A stretch of 16,164 nt of DNA from Candidatus Aenigmatarchaeota archaeon (GCA_017609145.1 JAFCEM010000011.1:1-16164); one strand, 5' to 3'. Counted from the stretch's first letter, positions 7,851 to 13,382 are shown. Numbers and translations are program-made. Notes: a model not told the origin generated them from the sequence alone.

Positions 7851-8194
7851 GGATACTGCCAGAAGCCATGAGAAACCTTTTCCGGAAGAGGTTTACGCGA
7901 AAGTACCCGAAGGAGAAGCCCGTGATACCCGAAGGTTTCAGGGGGAAGATCCGGCATTACAAAGACAAATGTATATACTGCGGGCTATGCGCCAAATTCT
8001 GTCCTTCGGGTGCCATAACCGTTGATGTAAAGAACAAGACATGGCATGTTGACTACGGACGCTGCGTATTCTGCGGGCAGTGCGAGGAAGTCTGCAGGGA
8101 CATGGTAAAGAAGAATGCCATAAAGCTGGGAAAGGACTACGAGCTCGCGGGCACGAAAAAGAACGCTTTCATGTTCGGGGACAGGAAAAGATGA
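7847..8194 (+). CDS. mbhN: Membrane-bound hydrogenase ferredoxin-like subunit MbhN (NuoI-like)
   Basis: A 115-residue protein with two 4Fe-4S binding motifs. The first is CIYCGLCAKFCP (C42, C45, C48, C52). The second is CVFCGQCEEVCR (C73, C76, C79, C83), where the usual proline after the fourth cysteine is replaced by arginine. It passes electrons from soluble ferredoxin towards MbhJ. The basic N-terminus (about 20 residues rich in Arg/Lys) probably contacts the membrane arm. It is the last gene of the operon. Its TGA (8192-8194) directly abuts the stop of the convergent hycI gene, leaving no intergenic terminator. Confidence 0.96.
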   Translation: MRILPEAMRNLFRKRFTRKYPKEKPVIPEGFRGKIRHYKDKCIYCGLCAKFCPSGAITVDVKNKTWHVDYGRCVFCGQCEEVCRDMVKKNAIKLGKDYELAGTKKNAFMFGDRKR

Positions 8195-8647
8195 CTATAA
8201 TAATTCCATTACCCTTCTTTTTATCTCCTGGACGGCCCTGTGCCCGTCCTCGCTGAGCGGGTTGCCAAATACGGAACCATTCGGCTGGGCGCCGATGAAG
8301 ACAACCTCGAGGCTGTTCCTGAACATGTCCCTGAGGTACTTGACAAACATGTCAAGGGGGAGATTGTGGGTTGATATGCGCTCGCCTACTATCTGTCCGG
8401 TGTCTATAACACTTACCGTACCGGGCTCGGAGCCCGTGTCAGCCGCATCAACTATAACCACCCTTTCCGGGTCGAACCAGGTAATCTTGCCTATGAAATT
8501 CTCAGGCGCTGTGCCGCAGTCAAGGAGCATCAACTCTTCCGGATCCAACTTCGTATCCAGCTCCTTCTTCAGTTCGCTGATTACTGCAGGGCCTATGCCG
8601 TCGTCGCCCTTCATTGCGTTTCCAACACCACAGACAACAGTCCTCAT
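8195..8647 (-). CDS. hycI: Hydrogenase maturation protease, HycI type
   Basis: A 150-residue HycI/HyaD-family (M52) endopeptidase that removes the C-terminal peptide of a [NiFe] hydrogenase large subunit after nickel insertion. The N-terminus carries the family motif GVGNAMKGDDGIGP (residues 7-20). By family knowledge the nickel-sensing ligands are D16, the second Asp of VDAADTG (D70) and the His of STHNLP (H94), and all three are present. The obvious substrate is MbhL, whose DPCFSCTDR motif is followed by a 30-residue tail. The gene faces the mbh operon with zero spacing and shares a 32-bp divergent promoter with hypC, so it is probably controlled together with the other maturation genes. 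Confidence 0.95.
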   Translation of the reverse strand: MRTVVCGVGNAMKGDDGIGPAVISELKKELDTKLDPEELMLLDCGTAPENFIGKITWFDPERVVIVDAADTGSEPGTVSVIDTGQIVGERISTHNLPLDMFVKYLRDMFRNSLEVVFIGAQPNGSVFGNPLSEDGHRAVQEIKRRVMELL

Positions 8648-8650
8648 AAC

Positions 8651-8658
8651 TTTATAAA
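8651..8658 (+). promoter_or_regulatory. TATA box for the hypC operon (half of a divergent promoter)
   Basis: TTTATAAA at 8651-8658 is centred 25.5 bp upstream of the hypC ATG at 8680. No Shine-Dalgarno sequence fits in between, so transcription probably starts at or next to the ATG. The box begins only 3 bp beyond the hycI start codon on the other strand. Confidence 0.65.
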
Positions 8659-8666
8659 AGCGCCTG

Positions 8667-8676
8667 AAAATATATA
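8667..8676 (-). promoter_or_regulatory. TATA box for hycI (half of a divergent promoter)
   Basis: Read on the minus strand, 8667-8676 is TATATATTTT, centred about 24.5 bp upstream of the hycI ATG (8647). It lies between the opposite TATA box and the hypC ATG, so the two core promoters interleave in 32 bp and both transcripts would be leaderless. Confidence 0.6.
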
Positions 8677-8679
8677 ACT

Positions 8680-8901
8680 ATGTGTTTGTCCAAGCCCCAG
8701 CGGGTTATAAAAGTGGAAGACGGCGAGGCACTTGTTGAATTCATGGAGACGAAAAAAGTTATAAAAACCCGGGGGCTGGGGCTCAAACCCGGCGACTATG
8801 TGCTCTGCCAGGGCGGCTTTGTCGTGCATAAAATATCTCAAGAAAAGGCAGAGGAGATAATGAAAGAATGGAAGGAATTCTCTCTTTCAGGAAAAAAATG
8901 A
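8680..8901 (+). CDS. hypC: Hydrogenase maturation chaperone HypC
   Basis: A 73-residue HypC/HybG-family protein. It begins with the hallmark MCLSKP: the cysteine at position 2, exposed once the initiator Met is removed, binds the Fe(CN)2CO precursor together with HypD. The OB-like core shows RVIKVEDGEALVEF and the KPGDYVLCQGGFVVHKIS strand pair typical of the family, ending in a short helix. It is the first gene of a three-gene maturation operon (hypC, HypC-like fusion, hypA). The ATG sits 25 bp after a TATA box, suggesting a leaderless transcript. Confidence 0.95.
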   Translation: MCLSKPQRVIKVEDGEALVEFMETKKVIKTRGLGLKPGDYVLCQGGFVVHKISQEKAEEIMKEWKEFSLSGKK

Positions 8902-8905
8902 AACA

Positions 8906-9451
8906 ATGCAAGATATTAAGTCTTTCCTCAGGTTCGCAGAAGGTTGCAGGTGTTATCTGAAAGACTTGGGTCTGCTGAGCAGGGAGGATAATGAATCAAT
9001 AAAATCCGGAAACCCTGACATCAGTGTTATAAAGCGCGTTTTCTACAGGGCCCATCCCGAGATGGTGAAACTCTCCAGACAGATGAAGAAGCCCGTTTTG
9101 GAGAGGAAAGTTCTCAGGCAGTTCTACTGCTTCGAGCACAACAGAATAATGCATGAAGAGGGACATCTTGCCTGCATGACTTTTCCCGGTGTTGTTGTGG
9201 GTAGAATGAACGGGGAATATGTCATTGAGCTGGAGCCCATCGAAGGTGCGTTTCACACAAACTCTGACCTGAAACTGAAGCACGGGGACTGGGTACTTGT
9301 GCACAGAATGAACGTGGTCGAGAAGGTTCCCCAGAAATTTGCCCTTAAAGTGACCGATTACCTTAAAAAGCTTGGCATGGACAAGAATTTAAGGTTTCCG
9401 GATGAAACGGTTAAATACATGAAAGATCTGCTCGTCAAAGGGCAGATGTGA
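8906..9451 (+). CDS. HypC-like domain protein with a novel N-terminal domain
   Basis: A 181-residue protein not recognised as a whole. Residues about 88-156 look like a second, divergent HypC domain: ACMTFPGVVVGRMNGEYVIE aligns with the HypC start (Cys, then PG.V), and LKHGDWVLVHRMNVVEKV with the HypC core K-GDYVLVH...EKV. The critical Cys (C90) is therefore internal instead of following the initiator Met. Residues 1-87 are mostly helical and carry CRC (C14, C16). A Cys/His cluster spans the junction: C75, H78, H83, H87, C90. The gene lies 4 nt after hypC and 9 nt before hypA, so a role in NiFe cofactor assembly is inferred. It could be a scaffold or alternative Fe(CN)2CO carrier for MbhL. 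The HypC resemblance is by eye and needs a profile or structure check. Confidence 0.7.
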   Translation: MQDIKSFLRFAEGCRCYLKDLGLLSREDNESIKSGNPDISVIKRVFYRAHPEMVKLSRQMKKPVLERKVLRQFYCFEHNRIMHEEGHLACMTFPGVVVGRMNGEYVIELEPIEGAFHTNSDLKLKHGDWVLVHRMNVVEKVPQKFALKVTDYLKKLGMDKNLRFPDETVKYMKDLLVKGQM

Positions 9452-9460
9452 GGTGCTAAA

Positions 9461-9778
9461 ATGCACGAGATGGGAGTGATAGAAGAGATTATATCAGAAC
9501 TCGGTAAGCTCGGTAATCCGAAGAGGGCAAAGATAAGGCTCGGCGCAATGAAAGGAGACCCTGAGCAACTCAGGGAGATGTTCGAGGAATATGTTACTGG
9601 AAGCCCGCTTGAGGGCACCGAACTTGAGATAGAGGAAGTCCCTGTGGAGGCATTCTGTCCATGCGGCTTCAGCGGTTTTATTGATGTTGAAGAACACGTT
9701 CACTTCGTTCGGTGCCCGAAGTGCGGAAAGGTGGCTGACATAAGAAGCGGCAACGAACTCGAAGTAGAGCCTGTTTAA
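9461..9778 (+). CDS. hypA: Hydrogenase nickel-insertion protein HypA
   Basis: A 105-residue HypA/HybF-family protein. The N-terminal MHE provides the nickel-binding His2 and Glu3. A zinc site is formed by CPCG (C66, C68) and CPKCG (C85, C88). The first pair has CxC spacing and not CxxC; I believe other archaeal HypA proteins share this, so it is not taken as a defect. HypA works with the GTPase HypB (not in this window) to deliver Ni2+ to the large subunit. The ATG at 9461 has a clear Shine-Dalgarno (GAGGTG) six bases upstream that overlaps the previous gene's stop. Confidence 0.95.
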   Translation: MHEMGVIEEIISELGKLGNPKRAKIRLGAMKGDPEQLREMFEEYVTGSPLEGTELEIEEVPVEAFCPCGFSGFIDVEEHVHFVRCPKCGKVADIRSGNELEVEPV

Positions 9779-9806
9779 CATTTTAAATTCAAATCATGTA
9801 CGGCAG

Positions 9807-9815
9807 ATTTTTAAA
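9807..9815 (+). promoter_or_regulatory. TATA box of the EamA transporter gene
   Basis: ATTTTTAAA is centred at 9811, 25 bp upstream of the ATG at 9836. A weak GGTGAG lies at 9818-9823 but is about 12 nt from the ATG, so a leaderless transcript is likely. It separates this gene from the hyp operon. Confidence 0.5.
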
Positions 9816-9835
9816 GTGGTGAGATAATTATTACC

Positions 9836-10756
9836 ATGAAGAAAACTAACAAGGAGATTCTCGGCACGACATGCGCCTTAGTTACTGCAATCATAAGCGG
9901 TTTTGCAATTCCACTGAACAAGGTGTTCGTCGTCGACCTTGACCCGATTGTTTTCACTGCAATAAGGGCATTGATTGTCGGTGCAATATTCCTCGTGATT
10001 TCTTATACGTTCCAGAGGCATAATTTCAAGGGAGGCATCACAAGGCCACCCTGGCATTACCTCATTATCATAGGTTTCATTGGCGGATGCCTAGCATTCA
10101 TGCTTTACTTCTCCGGGTTGCAGCTGACTACGGTCGGTAGAGCCGCTTTCATACATAAAACACTCCCGATATGGGTCACGATGTTTGCATATTTCCTGCT
10201 CAGGGAATACATCCACAGGAAACAGGTCTTTGCCATGTTGATTATGCTTGTCGGGGTTTTCATGATTCTGGTGACACCCACAAGTTTTATCACATTCCTT
10301 TTGCCCGTGACCATGGGCGATATGCTTTGCCTGCTTGCGACCATACTCTGGGCGCTTGAGGCAATAGTCGCAAGGCACGCAATGCTGAAGAACTATCACC
10401 ATTTCTTCATATCATTCGGAAGAATGCTGTTTGGTAGCATATTCCTGTTCGGTGCAATTGTACTGCTTGGAAGGGTGCCGGCGCTGCTTGCCATACAACC
10501 CTACCAGTTTGTCAACATACTGATATCAAGCGTTGTGCTTTTTGGTTATGTATTCTTCTGGTACGCAAGTATACACTACATAAAAGTTTCGAAGGCAGCC
10601 ACGCTCCTGCTTCTTGCCCCGGTAATTTCGCTGCTTGCGGGCGTATTCCTGCTGGGCGAGTCCGCACAGATTATGCAACTCGTGGGCTCGGCGCTTATAC
10701 TCCTTGGTGCATATTTCGTGGTTCACATCAAGAGCCGCGTGATCACTGGCATATAA
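9836..10756 (+). CDS. EamA-family (DMT superfamily) membrane transporter
   Basis: A 306-residue integral membrane protein with about ten transmembrane helices in two repeated EamA halves (about 8-143 and 157-297). Family-like features are the first-helix segment SGFAIPLNKVFVVDLDPIVF followed by FTAIRALIVG, the ITFLLPVTMGDMLCLLATILWALEAI start of the second half, and LLLLAPVISLLAGVFLLGE near the end. DMT/EamA proteins export amino acids, metabolites or drugs, and the substrate cannot be told from sequence. It lies between the hyp genes and a MEMO gene. The MEMO gene begins within 5-23 nt of its stop, depending on start choice, so the two are probably cotranscribed. Confidence 0.9.
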   Translation: MKKTNKEILGTTCALVTAIISGFAIPLNKVFVVDLDPIVFTAIRALIVGAIFLVISYTFQRHNFKGGITRPPWHYLIIIGFIGGCLAFMLYFSGLQLTTVGRAAFIHKTLPIWVTMFAYFLLREYIHRKQVFAMLIMLVGVFMILVTPTSFITFLLPVTMGDMLCLLATILWALEAIVARHAMLKNYHHFFISFGRMLFGSIFLFGAIVLLGRVPALLAIQPYQFVNILISSVVLFGYVFFWYASIHYIKVSKAATLLLLAPVISLLAGVFLLGESAQIMQLVGSALILLGAYFVVHIKSRVITGI

Positions 10757-10778
10757 CATCGTGGCAGGCATGAGACTC

Positions 10779-11597
10779 ATGAATCATACCAGGCTCCCTG
10801 TGGCCGCAGGAATGTTCTATTCTTTTGGAAAAAACGAGCTTCAGAAAGAACTCTCCAGATTATTTATTTCCGCAAAGCCCAAGATACAGAATTCTATCGG
10901 GATTGTTTCACCTCATGCAGGCTATGCCTATTCAGGTAGGACAGCGGCATTGGCCATATCCTCCCTGAAGCCGGCGAAGTCTTTTGTCATACTGGGTCCG
11001 AATCACAGCGGAATTGGAGCTGAGTTCGCGGTCATGAGCAGGGGCGAGTGGCAGACTCCGCTTGGCGAATGTATGATTGATTCCGCACTGGTCAAAGACA
11101 TAGACTGCGATGTCCTGGAGGATGACCCTGATGCCCATCAAAACGAGCATTCCATTGAAGTCCAGCTGCCACTTCTCCAGCACCACTTCGGGAAATTCAG
11201 GTTCGTGCCGGTTTCGATAACCAACATCAGCTATGACAGTGGATTCCTCAGTAGATGCGAAAAACTTGGGAAGGCAATAGCCCATGCCATTAGGAAAGGC
11301 AACACAGGCATAATAGCAAGCAGCGACTTCTCCCATCATATTCCTGCGCGGACGGCGGAGCGAATCGACAGGGGCGCAATAGAAAGAATCACAAGGCTTG
11401 ATACCAAAGGCTTCTTCTCCTTCCTTGAGGAAAACCATGCATCTGTGTGCGGGTATGGACCTGTGGCGGTCCTGATGTCGGCTGCACGGGCACTGGGGCT
11501 AAGGGCAGAGTTGATGGAGTACACTCATTCAGGCAAAACAACCGGAGACTTCGACTCCGTTGTAGGCTATGCTTCCATTGGTTTTCGGAAAAAATAA
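10779..11597 (+). CDS. MEMO1 family protein
   Basis: A MEMO/AmmeMemoRadiSam-B family protein, about 272 residues from the ATG at 10779. In-frame starts at 10770 (ATG) and 10761 (GTG) are possible. The 10779 start is preferred because family members begin just before the R-x-PVAAGMFY-like motif, but no start has a good ribosome site. The fold is related to non-haem iron extradiol dioxygenases. The conserved residues corresponding to the human MEMO1 metal-binding His/Asp/Cys are visible in SPHAGYAYSG, SSDFSHH and VCGYGP, as is the GPNHSG motif. The biochemical function in archaea is not settled. No radical-SAM AMMECR1-type partner is seen nearby. It follows the EamA gene closely. Confidence 0.92.
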   Translation: MNHTRLPVAAGMFYSFGKNELQKELSRLFISAKPKIQNSIGIVSPHAGYAYSGRTAALAISSLKPAKSFVILGPNHSGIGAEFAVMSRGEWQTPLGECMIDSALVKDIDCDVLEDDPDAHQNEHSIEVQLPLLQHHFGKFRFVPVSITNISYDSGFLSRCEKLGKAIAHAIRKGNTGIIASSDFSHHIPARTAERIDRGAIERITRLDTKGFFSFLEENHASVCGYGPVAVLMSAARALGLRAELMEYTHSGKTTGDFDSVVGYASIGFRKK

Positions 11598-11642
11598 TAT
11601 ATTCTTATAATTATTAAACTGAAAAATAACCAAAAGTAACCA

Positions 11643-11661
11643 AAGGGGTCAATTGCCCCTT
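11643..11661. terminator. Small inverted repeat between convergent genes (possible bidirectional terminator)
   Basis: AAGGGGT and GCCCCTT (one G-T pair) form a 7-bp stem around the 5-nt loop CAATT. It lies between the end of the MEMO gene (11597) and the end of the zinc-ribbon gene (11671), so it is placed to end transcription from both sides. No long T-run follows on either strand. A short direct repeat TAACCAAA lies just upstream, near 11627-11644. Confidence 0.4.
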
Positions 11662-11670
11662 AATGAAAAC

Positions 11671-11811
11671 TTAACCGCCTATTCTGAAGACCTTTGTTCC
11701 ACAGTGCGGGCATACACCCTTCTTTGCTTTTCTTCCGTTCTTCATTGTTACTTCTTTTTCGTCCTTCATTTCAACTTTTTTCTTGCACTTAACACAGTAA
11801 GCTTGTGTCAT
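11671..11811 (-). CDS. DUF5679 zinc-ribbon microprotein
   Basis: A 46-residue protein matching the small DUF5679 zinc ribbon found in many archaea and some bacteria. It begins MTQAYCVKCKKKVEMKD. Two zinc knuckles are present, C6-x2-C9 and C34-x2-C37 (GVCPHCGTKVFRIG at the C-terminus), separated by the family's EVTMKNGRKAKKG linker. The ATG at 11811 is preceded by a near-perfect Shine-Dalgarno (AGGAGGT, five bases upstream). The cellular role is unknown; a nucleic-acid or protein-binding zinc ribbon is likely. It is convergent with the MEMO gene and divergent from the histone gene. Confidence 0.9.
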   Translation of the reverse strand: MTQAYCVKCKKKVEMKDEKEVTMKNGRKAKKGVCPHCGTKVFRIGG

Positions 11812-11816
11812 GTTTT

Positions 11817-11823
11817 ACCTCCT
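11817..11823 (-). promoter_or_regulatory. Strong Shine-Dalgarno of the DUF5679 gene
   Basis: Read on the minus strand this is AGGAGGT, five bases before the ATG at 11811. It shows that a real gene starts here despite its length of 47 codons. It contrasts with the leaderless starts of most other promoter-proximal genes in the window. Confidence 0.75.
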
Positions 11824-11853
11824 GATAAGGCTTTTTAATGATATTTATATAGT

Positions 11854-11865
11854 TTTATATATAAA
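11854..11865 (-). promoter_or_regulatory. Probable TATA box of the DUF5679 gene
   Basis: On the minus strand this region reads TTTATATATAAA, about 45-50 bp upstream of the ATG. That would place the transcript start near 11835 and give a leader of about 24 nt holding the AGGAGGT site. A second AT-rich element at 11841-11850 (ATATAAATAT) is an alternative. Confidence 0.45.
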
Positions 11866-11922
11866 GCCATAGCAAAAAGCACCCAAATGTTGACCAAAAA
11901 ACCATTTTCGGGCAAAATCAGG

Positions 11923-11932
11923 CTTTTTAAAT
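11923..11932 (+). promoter_or_regulatory. TATA box of the histone gene
   Basis: CTTTTTAAAT is centred about 26 bp upstream of the ATG at 11954. No Shine-Dalgarno precedes the ATG, which fits a leaderless transcript. Confidence 0.55.
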
Positions 11933-11953
11933 CTAAGGGGATATTTTGAATAT

Positions 11954-12169
11954 ATGGGAAAAAAACTACCTCTGGCACCGCTTGAAAAGATTCTGAAGGA
12001 GTCATCCTCGAACATAAGGGTTTCCAAGAGCGCCACGAAAGAGTTTGCGGAGATTCTTGAGGAAATGGCTAGGAACATGGCAAGGGACGCCGCGGAATTC
12101 GCAGGTCATGCAAGAAGAAAAACCATAATAAGGGACGACATAGTCCTCCTGAGAAAGATGCGGAAATGA
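11954..12169 (+). CDS. Archaeal histone
   Basis: A 71-residue single histone-fold protein of the HMf/archaeal histone family, which dimerises and wraps DNA. Helix 1 (about 6-16, LPLAPLEKILKE), loop 1 (NIRVSKSA), the long helix 2 (about 26-53, TKEFAEILEEMARNMARDAAEFA), the DNA-contacting RRKTI of loop 2 and the RDDI start of helix 3 are all recognisable. No tail is present and the length is typical. It is transcribed alone. Its TGA directly abuts the stop of the convergent pyrE gene, so there is no intergenic space. Confidence 0.95.
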   Translation: MGKKLPLAPLEKILKESSSNIRVSKSATKEFAEILEEMARNMARDAAEFAGHARRKTIIRDDIVLLRKMRK

Positions 12170-12865
12170 CTAATTCCTTACACCGAATTCTTCCTGGTGC
12201 GCCATAAAAATCTTGTAATTCATTTCACTAACAAGATTGTTTTTATGGAGATATTCAAACACGTCCGGAGCATACAATATTGAGCTGACTTCTATCCCTT
12301 CTTCATTAAATTTTTGAATCGGTGGATTGCCGTTCGAATCAACTTCATTCCTATCAAAGGCTAACACTATGCCGCCATGCACAAGGTTTTTGTAAGTTTT
12401 TGTGAGGTCTTTCCATGTTTCCTTTTTTGTTAATCCTGTTGTCATCACATCATCCAAGATAGTTACGATGTCACCATCTCTCAGGTCACCAACGAACAAG
12501 CCCTTATCAGGTCCGTGGTCCTTTTTTTCTTTCCTGTTATGACCCCACCTCATATTTATTCCATACTTATCGTACAGCCCCTCGGTCACTAAACTAGAAA
12601 GAGGTATGCCCTTGTATGCCGGACCAAAAAGGAACCGTTCATCTCTATATTCTTCAATCCAATCAGCAAGCATATTACCCCAGAAGACTTCTAGTTGTTC
12701 AAGAAAGGCTTTTTTTGTTGCTGCCAGACCCATTCCATCCTTTATGGCAAGGGCAAGATTAAAAAAATATCCCGAACTCCTTCCAGACGTCAGGTCAGAT
12801 TTATCAAATCCTAACGCCCCTGTCCTTAAACAGTTATTCAAAAAATCAAGAGCGTATCGTTCCAT
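12170..12865 (-). CDS. pyrE: Orotate phosphoribosyltransferase (bacterial/eukaryotic-type PyrE)
   Basis: A 231-residue orotate phosphoribosyltransferase, which makes orotidine 5'-phosphate from orotate and PRPP in pyrimidine synthesis. Seen in order: LTSGRSSGYFFNLA (25-38, substrate region), FGPAYKGIPL (80-89), the catalytic-loop RKEKKDHG (111-118) and the PRPP-binding VTILDDVMTTG (134-144). The layout and length resemble the E. coli/eukaryotic class more than typical short archaeal PyrE. Base composition is clearly more AT-rich than the hydrogenase genes. It sits 3 nt after the end of a gutted pyrF, so it was probably once the second gene of a pyrFE operon. Its own ribosome site is weak, and translation may depend on coupling to the remnant. 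Horizontal acquisition is an inference. Confidence 0.92.
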   Translation of the reverse strand: MERYALDFLNNCLRTGALGFDKSDLTSGRSSGYFFNLALAIKDGMGLAATKKAFLEQLEVFWGNMLADWIEEYRDERFLFGPAYKGIPLSSLVTEGLYDKYGINMRWGHNRKEKKDHGPDKGLFVGDLRDGDIVTILDDVMTTGLTKKETWKDLTKTYKNLVHGGIVLAFDRNEVDSNGNPPIQKFNEEGIEVSSILYAPDVFEYLHKNNLVSEMNYKIFMAHQEEFGVRN

Positions 12866-12868
12866 ACA

Positions 12869-12989
12869 TCAACCAAACCATTTGCCAGCTTTCTTCAGCT
12901 CTCTTGTTATTTCTTGGATCAAGACCAACACACACAATGCTTTTTTTGTTTATCATATCATTGACGAGTTTGTCTATAATGAAGCTCAT
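12869..12989 (-). pseudogene. pyrF: pyrF (orotidine 5'-phosphate decarboxylase) remnant with large internal deletion
   Basis: Reading from the ATG at 12989, the first ~26 residues look like the N-terminus of the VGLDP subgroup of OMP decarboxylase (MSFIIDKLVNDM, then SIVCVGLDPR). Directly after this, in another frame (from 12910), comes ITRELKKAGKWFG and a stop at 12869-12871, which looks like an enzyme C-terminus placed 3 nt before pyrE. The intervening ~250 residues with the catalytic Lys/Asp residues are absent. In the original frame the ORF continues without homology to a stop at 12846 (47 residues in all), running into pyrE. The likely history is a pyrFE operon in which pyrF lost its middle with a frame change. 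The short peptide may still be translated and help pyrE expression. The C-terminal assignment is by pattern and position only. Confidence 0.65.
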
Positions 12990-13034
12990 ATTATCTTGTA
13001 TTATAGTTAACAAAAAACAATTTAAGCCTGAAGC

Positions 13035-13340
13035 TTAGTTTATGTGAGTTGTGTATGAAATATAGCTACTTTCGTAAATATTCATCTCTTTGCATAACCT
13101 GACACAATGTTTCCAGAAAACTGCAGGATTTTCAATAGAGCTTTGTTCAAAATCTATAAAATAAACATTATTTGTTTTTCTGTTTGTGTGATGGAATTCC
13201 TTTATAGTGGCACAGAAATAATCACCTTCTATAAGCTTTTTATGAAGTTTCGGATTGTCTTCAAAGAAAACCAATGCTGATAAAATGCTTTTGTCCATCG
13301 AAAATGATTTATGATACTGGTCCATAAAGTATTTATCCAT
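13035..13340 (-). CDS. Hypothetical protein, AT-rich
   Basis: A 101-residue open frame from the ATG at 13340. A TTG at 13394 would add 18 residues, but it would run into the promoter of the divergent 29-codon gene. I do not recognise the protein. It is soluble-looking, rich in Lys, Phe, Tyr, His and Ser, with no signal peptide, membrane helix or cysteine pattern (three scattered Cys). The amino-acid mix looks protein-like, and no other frame in this segment is better. Base use is strongly AT-rich, like the pyrF remnant next to it and unlike the rest of the window. No good ribosome site is seen (only AGAT about 3-6 nt upstream). It may be a recent arrival or a degraded gene. Confidence 0.4.
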   Translation of the reverse strand: MDKYFMDQYHKSFSMDKSILSALVFFEDNPKLHKKLIEGDYFCATIKEFHHTNRKTNNVYFIDFEQSSIENPAVFWKHCVRLCKEMNIYESSYISYTTHIN

Positions 13341-13373
13341 GCTATCTTTTAATTTATAACGAAAGAAATAAGA

Positions 13374-13382
13374 ACATATAAG
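13374..13382 (+). promoter_or_regulatory. TATA box of the small basic peptide gene
   Basis: ACATATAAG is centred near 13378. This predicts a transcript start near 13404 and a leader of about 10 nt before the ATG at 13415. An AGGTTGAT element (13403-13410) that partly matches the archaeal anti-Shine-Dalgarno lies just upstream of the ATG. It would also drive the two following small genes. Confidence 0.45.

Noticed and set aside
7971..8102. Missing proline in the second ferredoxin motif of MbhN (VCR in place of VCP) as a possible defect
   Set aside because: All four cysteines are present, and the proline is not a ligand, so cluster binding should be intact.
9656..9735. CxC in place of CxxC in the HypA zinc site as an unusual feature
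   Set aside because: As far as I recall, CxCG is common among archaeal HypA proteins, so it is normal family variation.
10932..11438. 168-codon minus-strand frame opposite the MEMO gene
   Set aside because: Shadow of a well-conserved MEMO coding frame. The translated sequence has no domain and no promoter or ribosome site.
11598..11670. Short direct repeats (TAACCAAA) and AT-rich stretches as an attachment site, CRISPR or RNA gene
   Set aside because: There are only two short copies, with no spacer pattern, integrase or tRNA nearby. The region is better explained as a terminator zone between convergent genes.
12606..13010. 134-codon plus-strand frame across pyrE and the pyrF remnant
   Set aside because: It is antisense to clear PyrE motifs and the PyrF N-terminus and has no family-like features.
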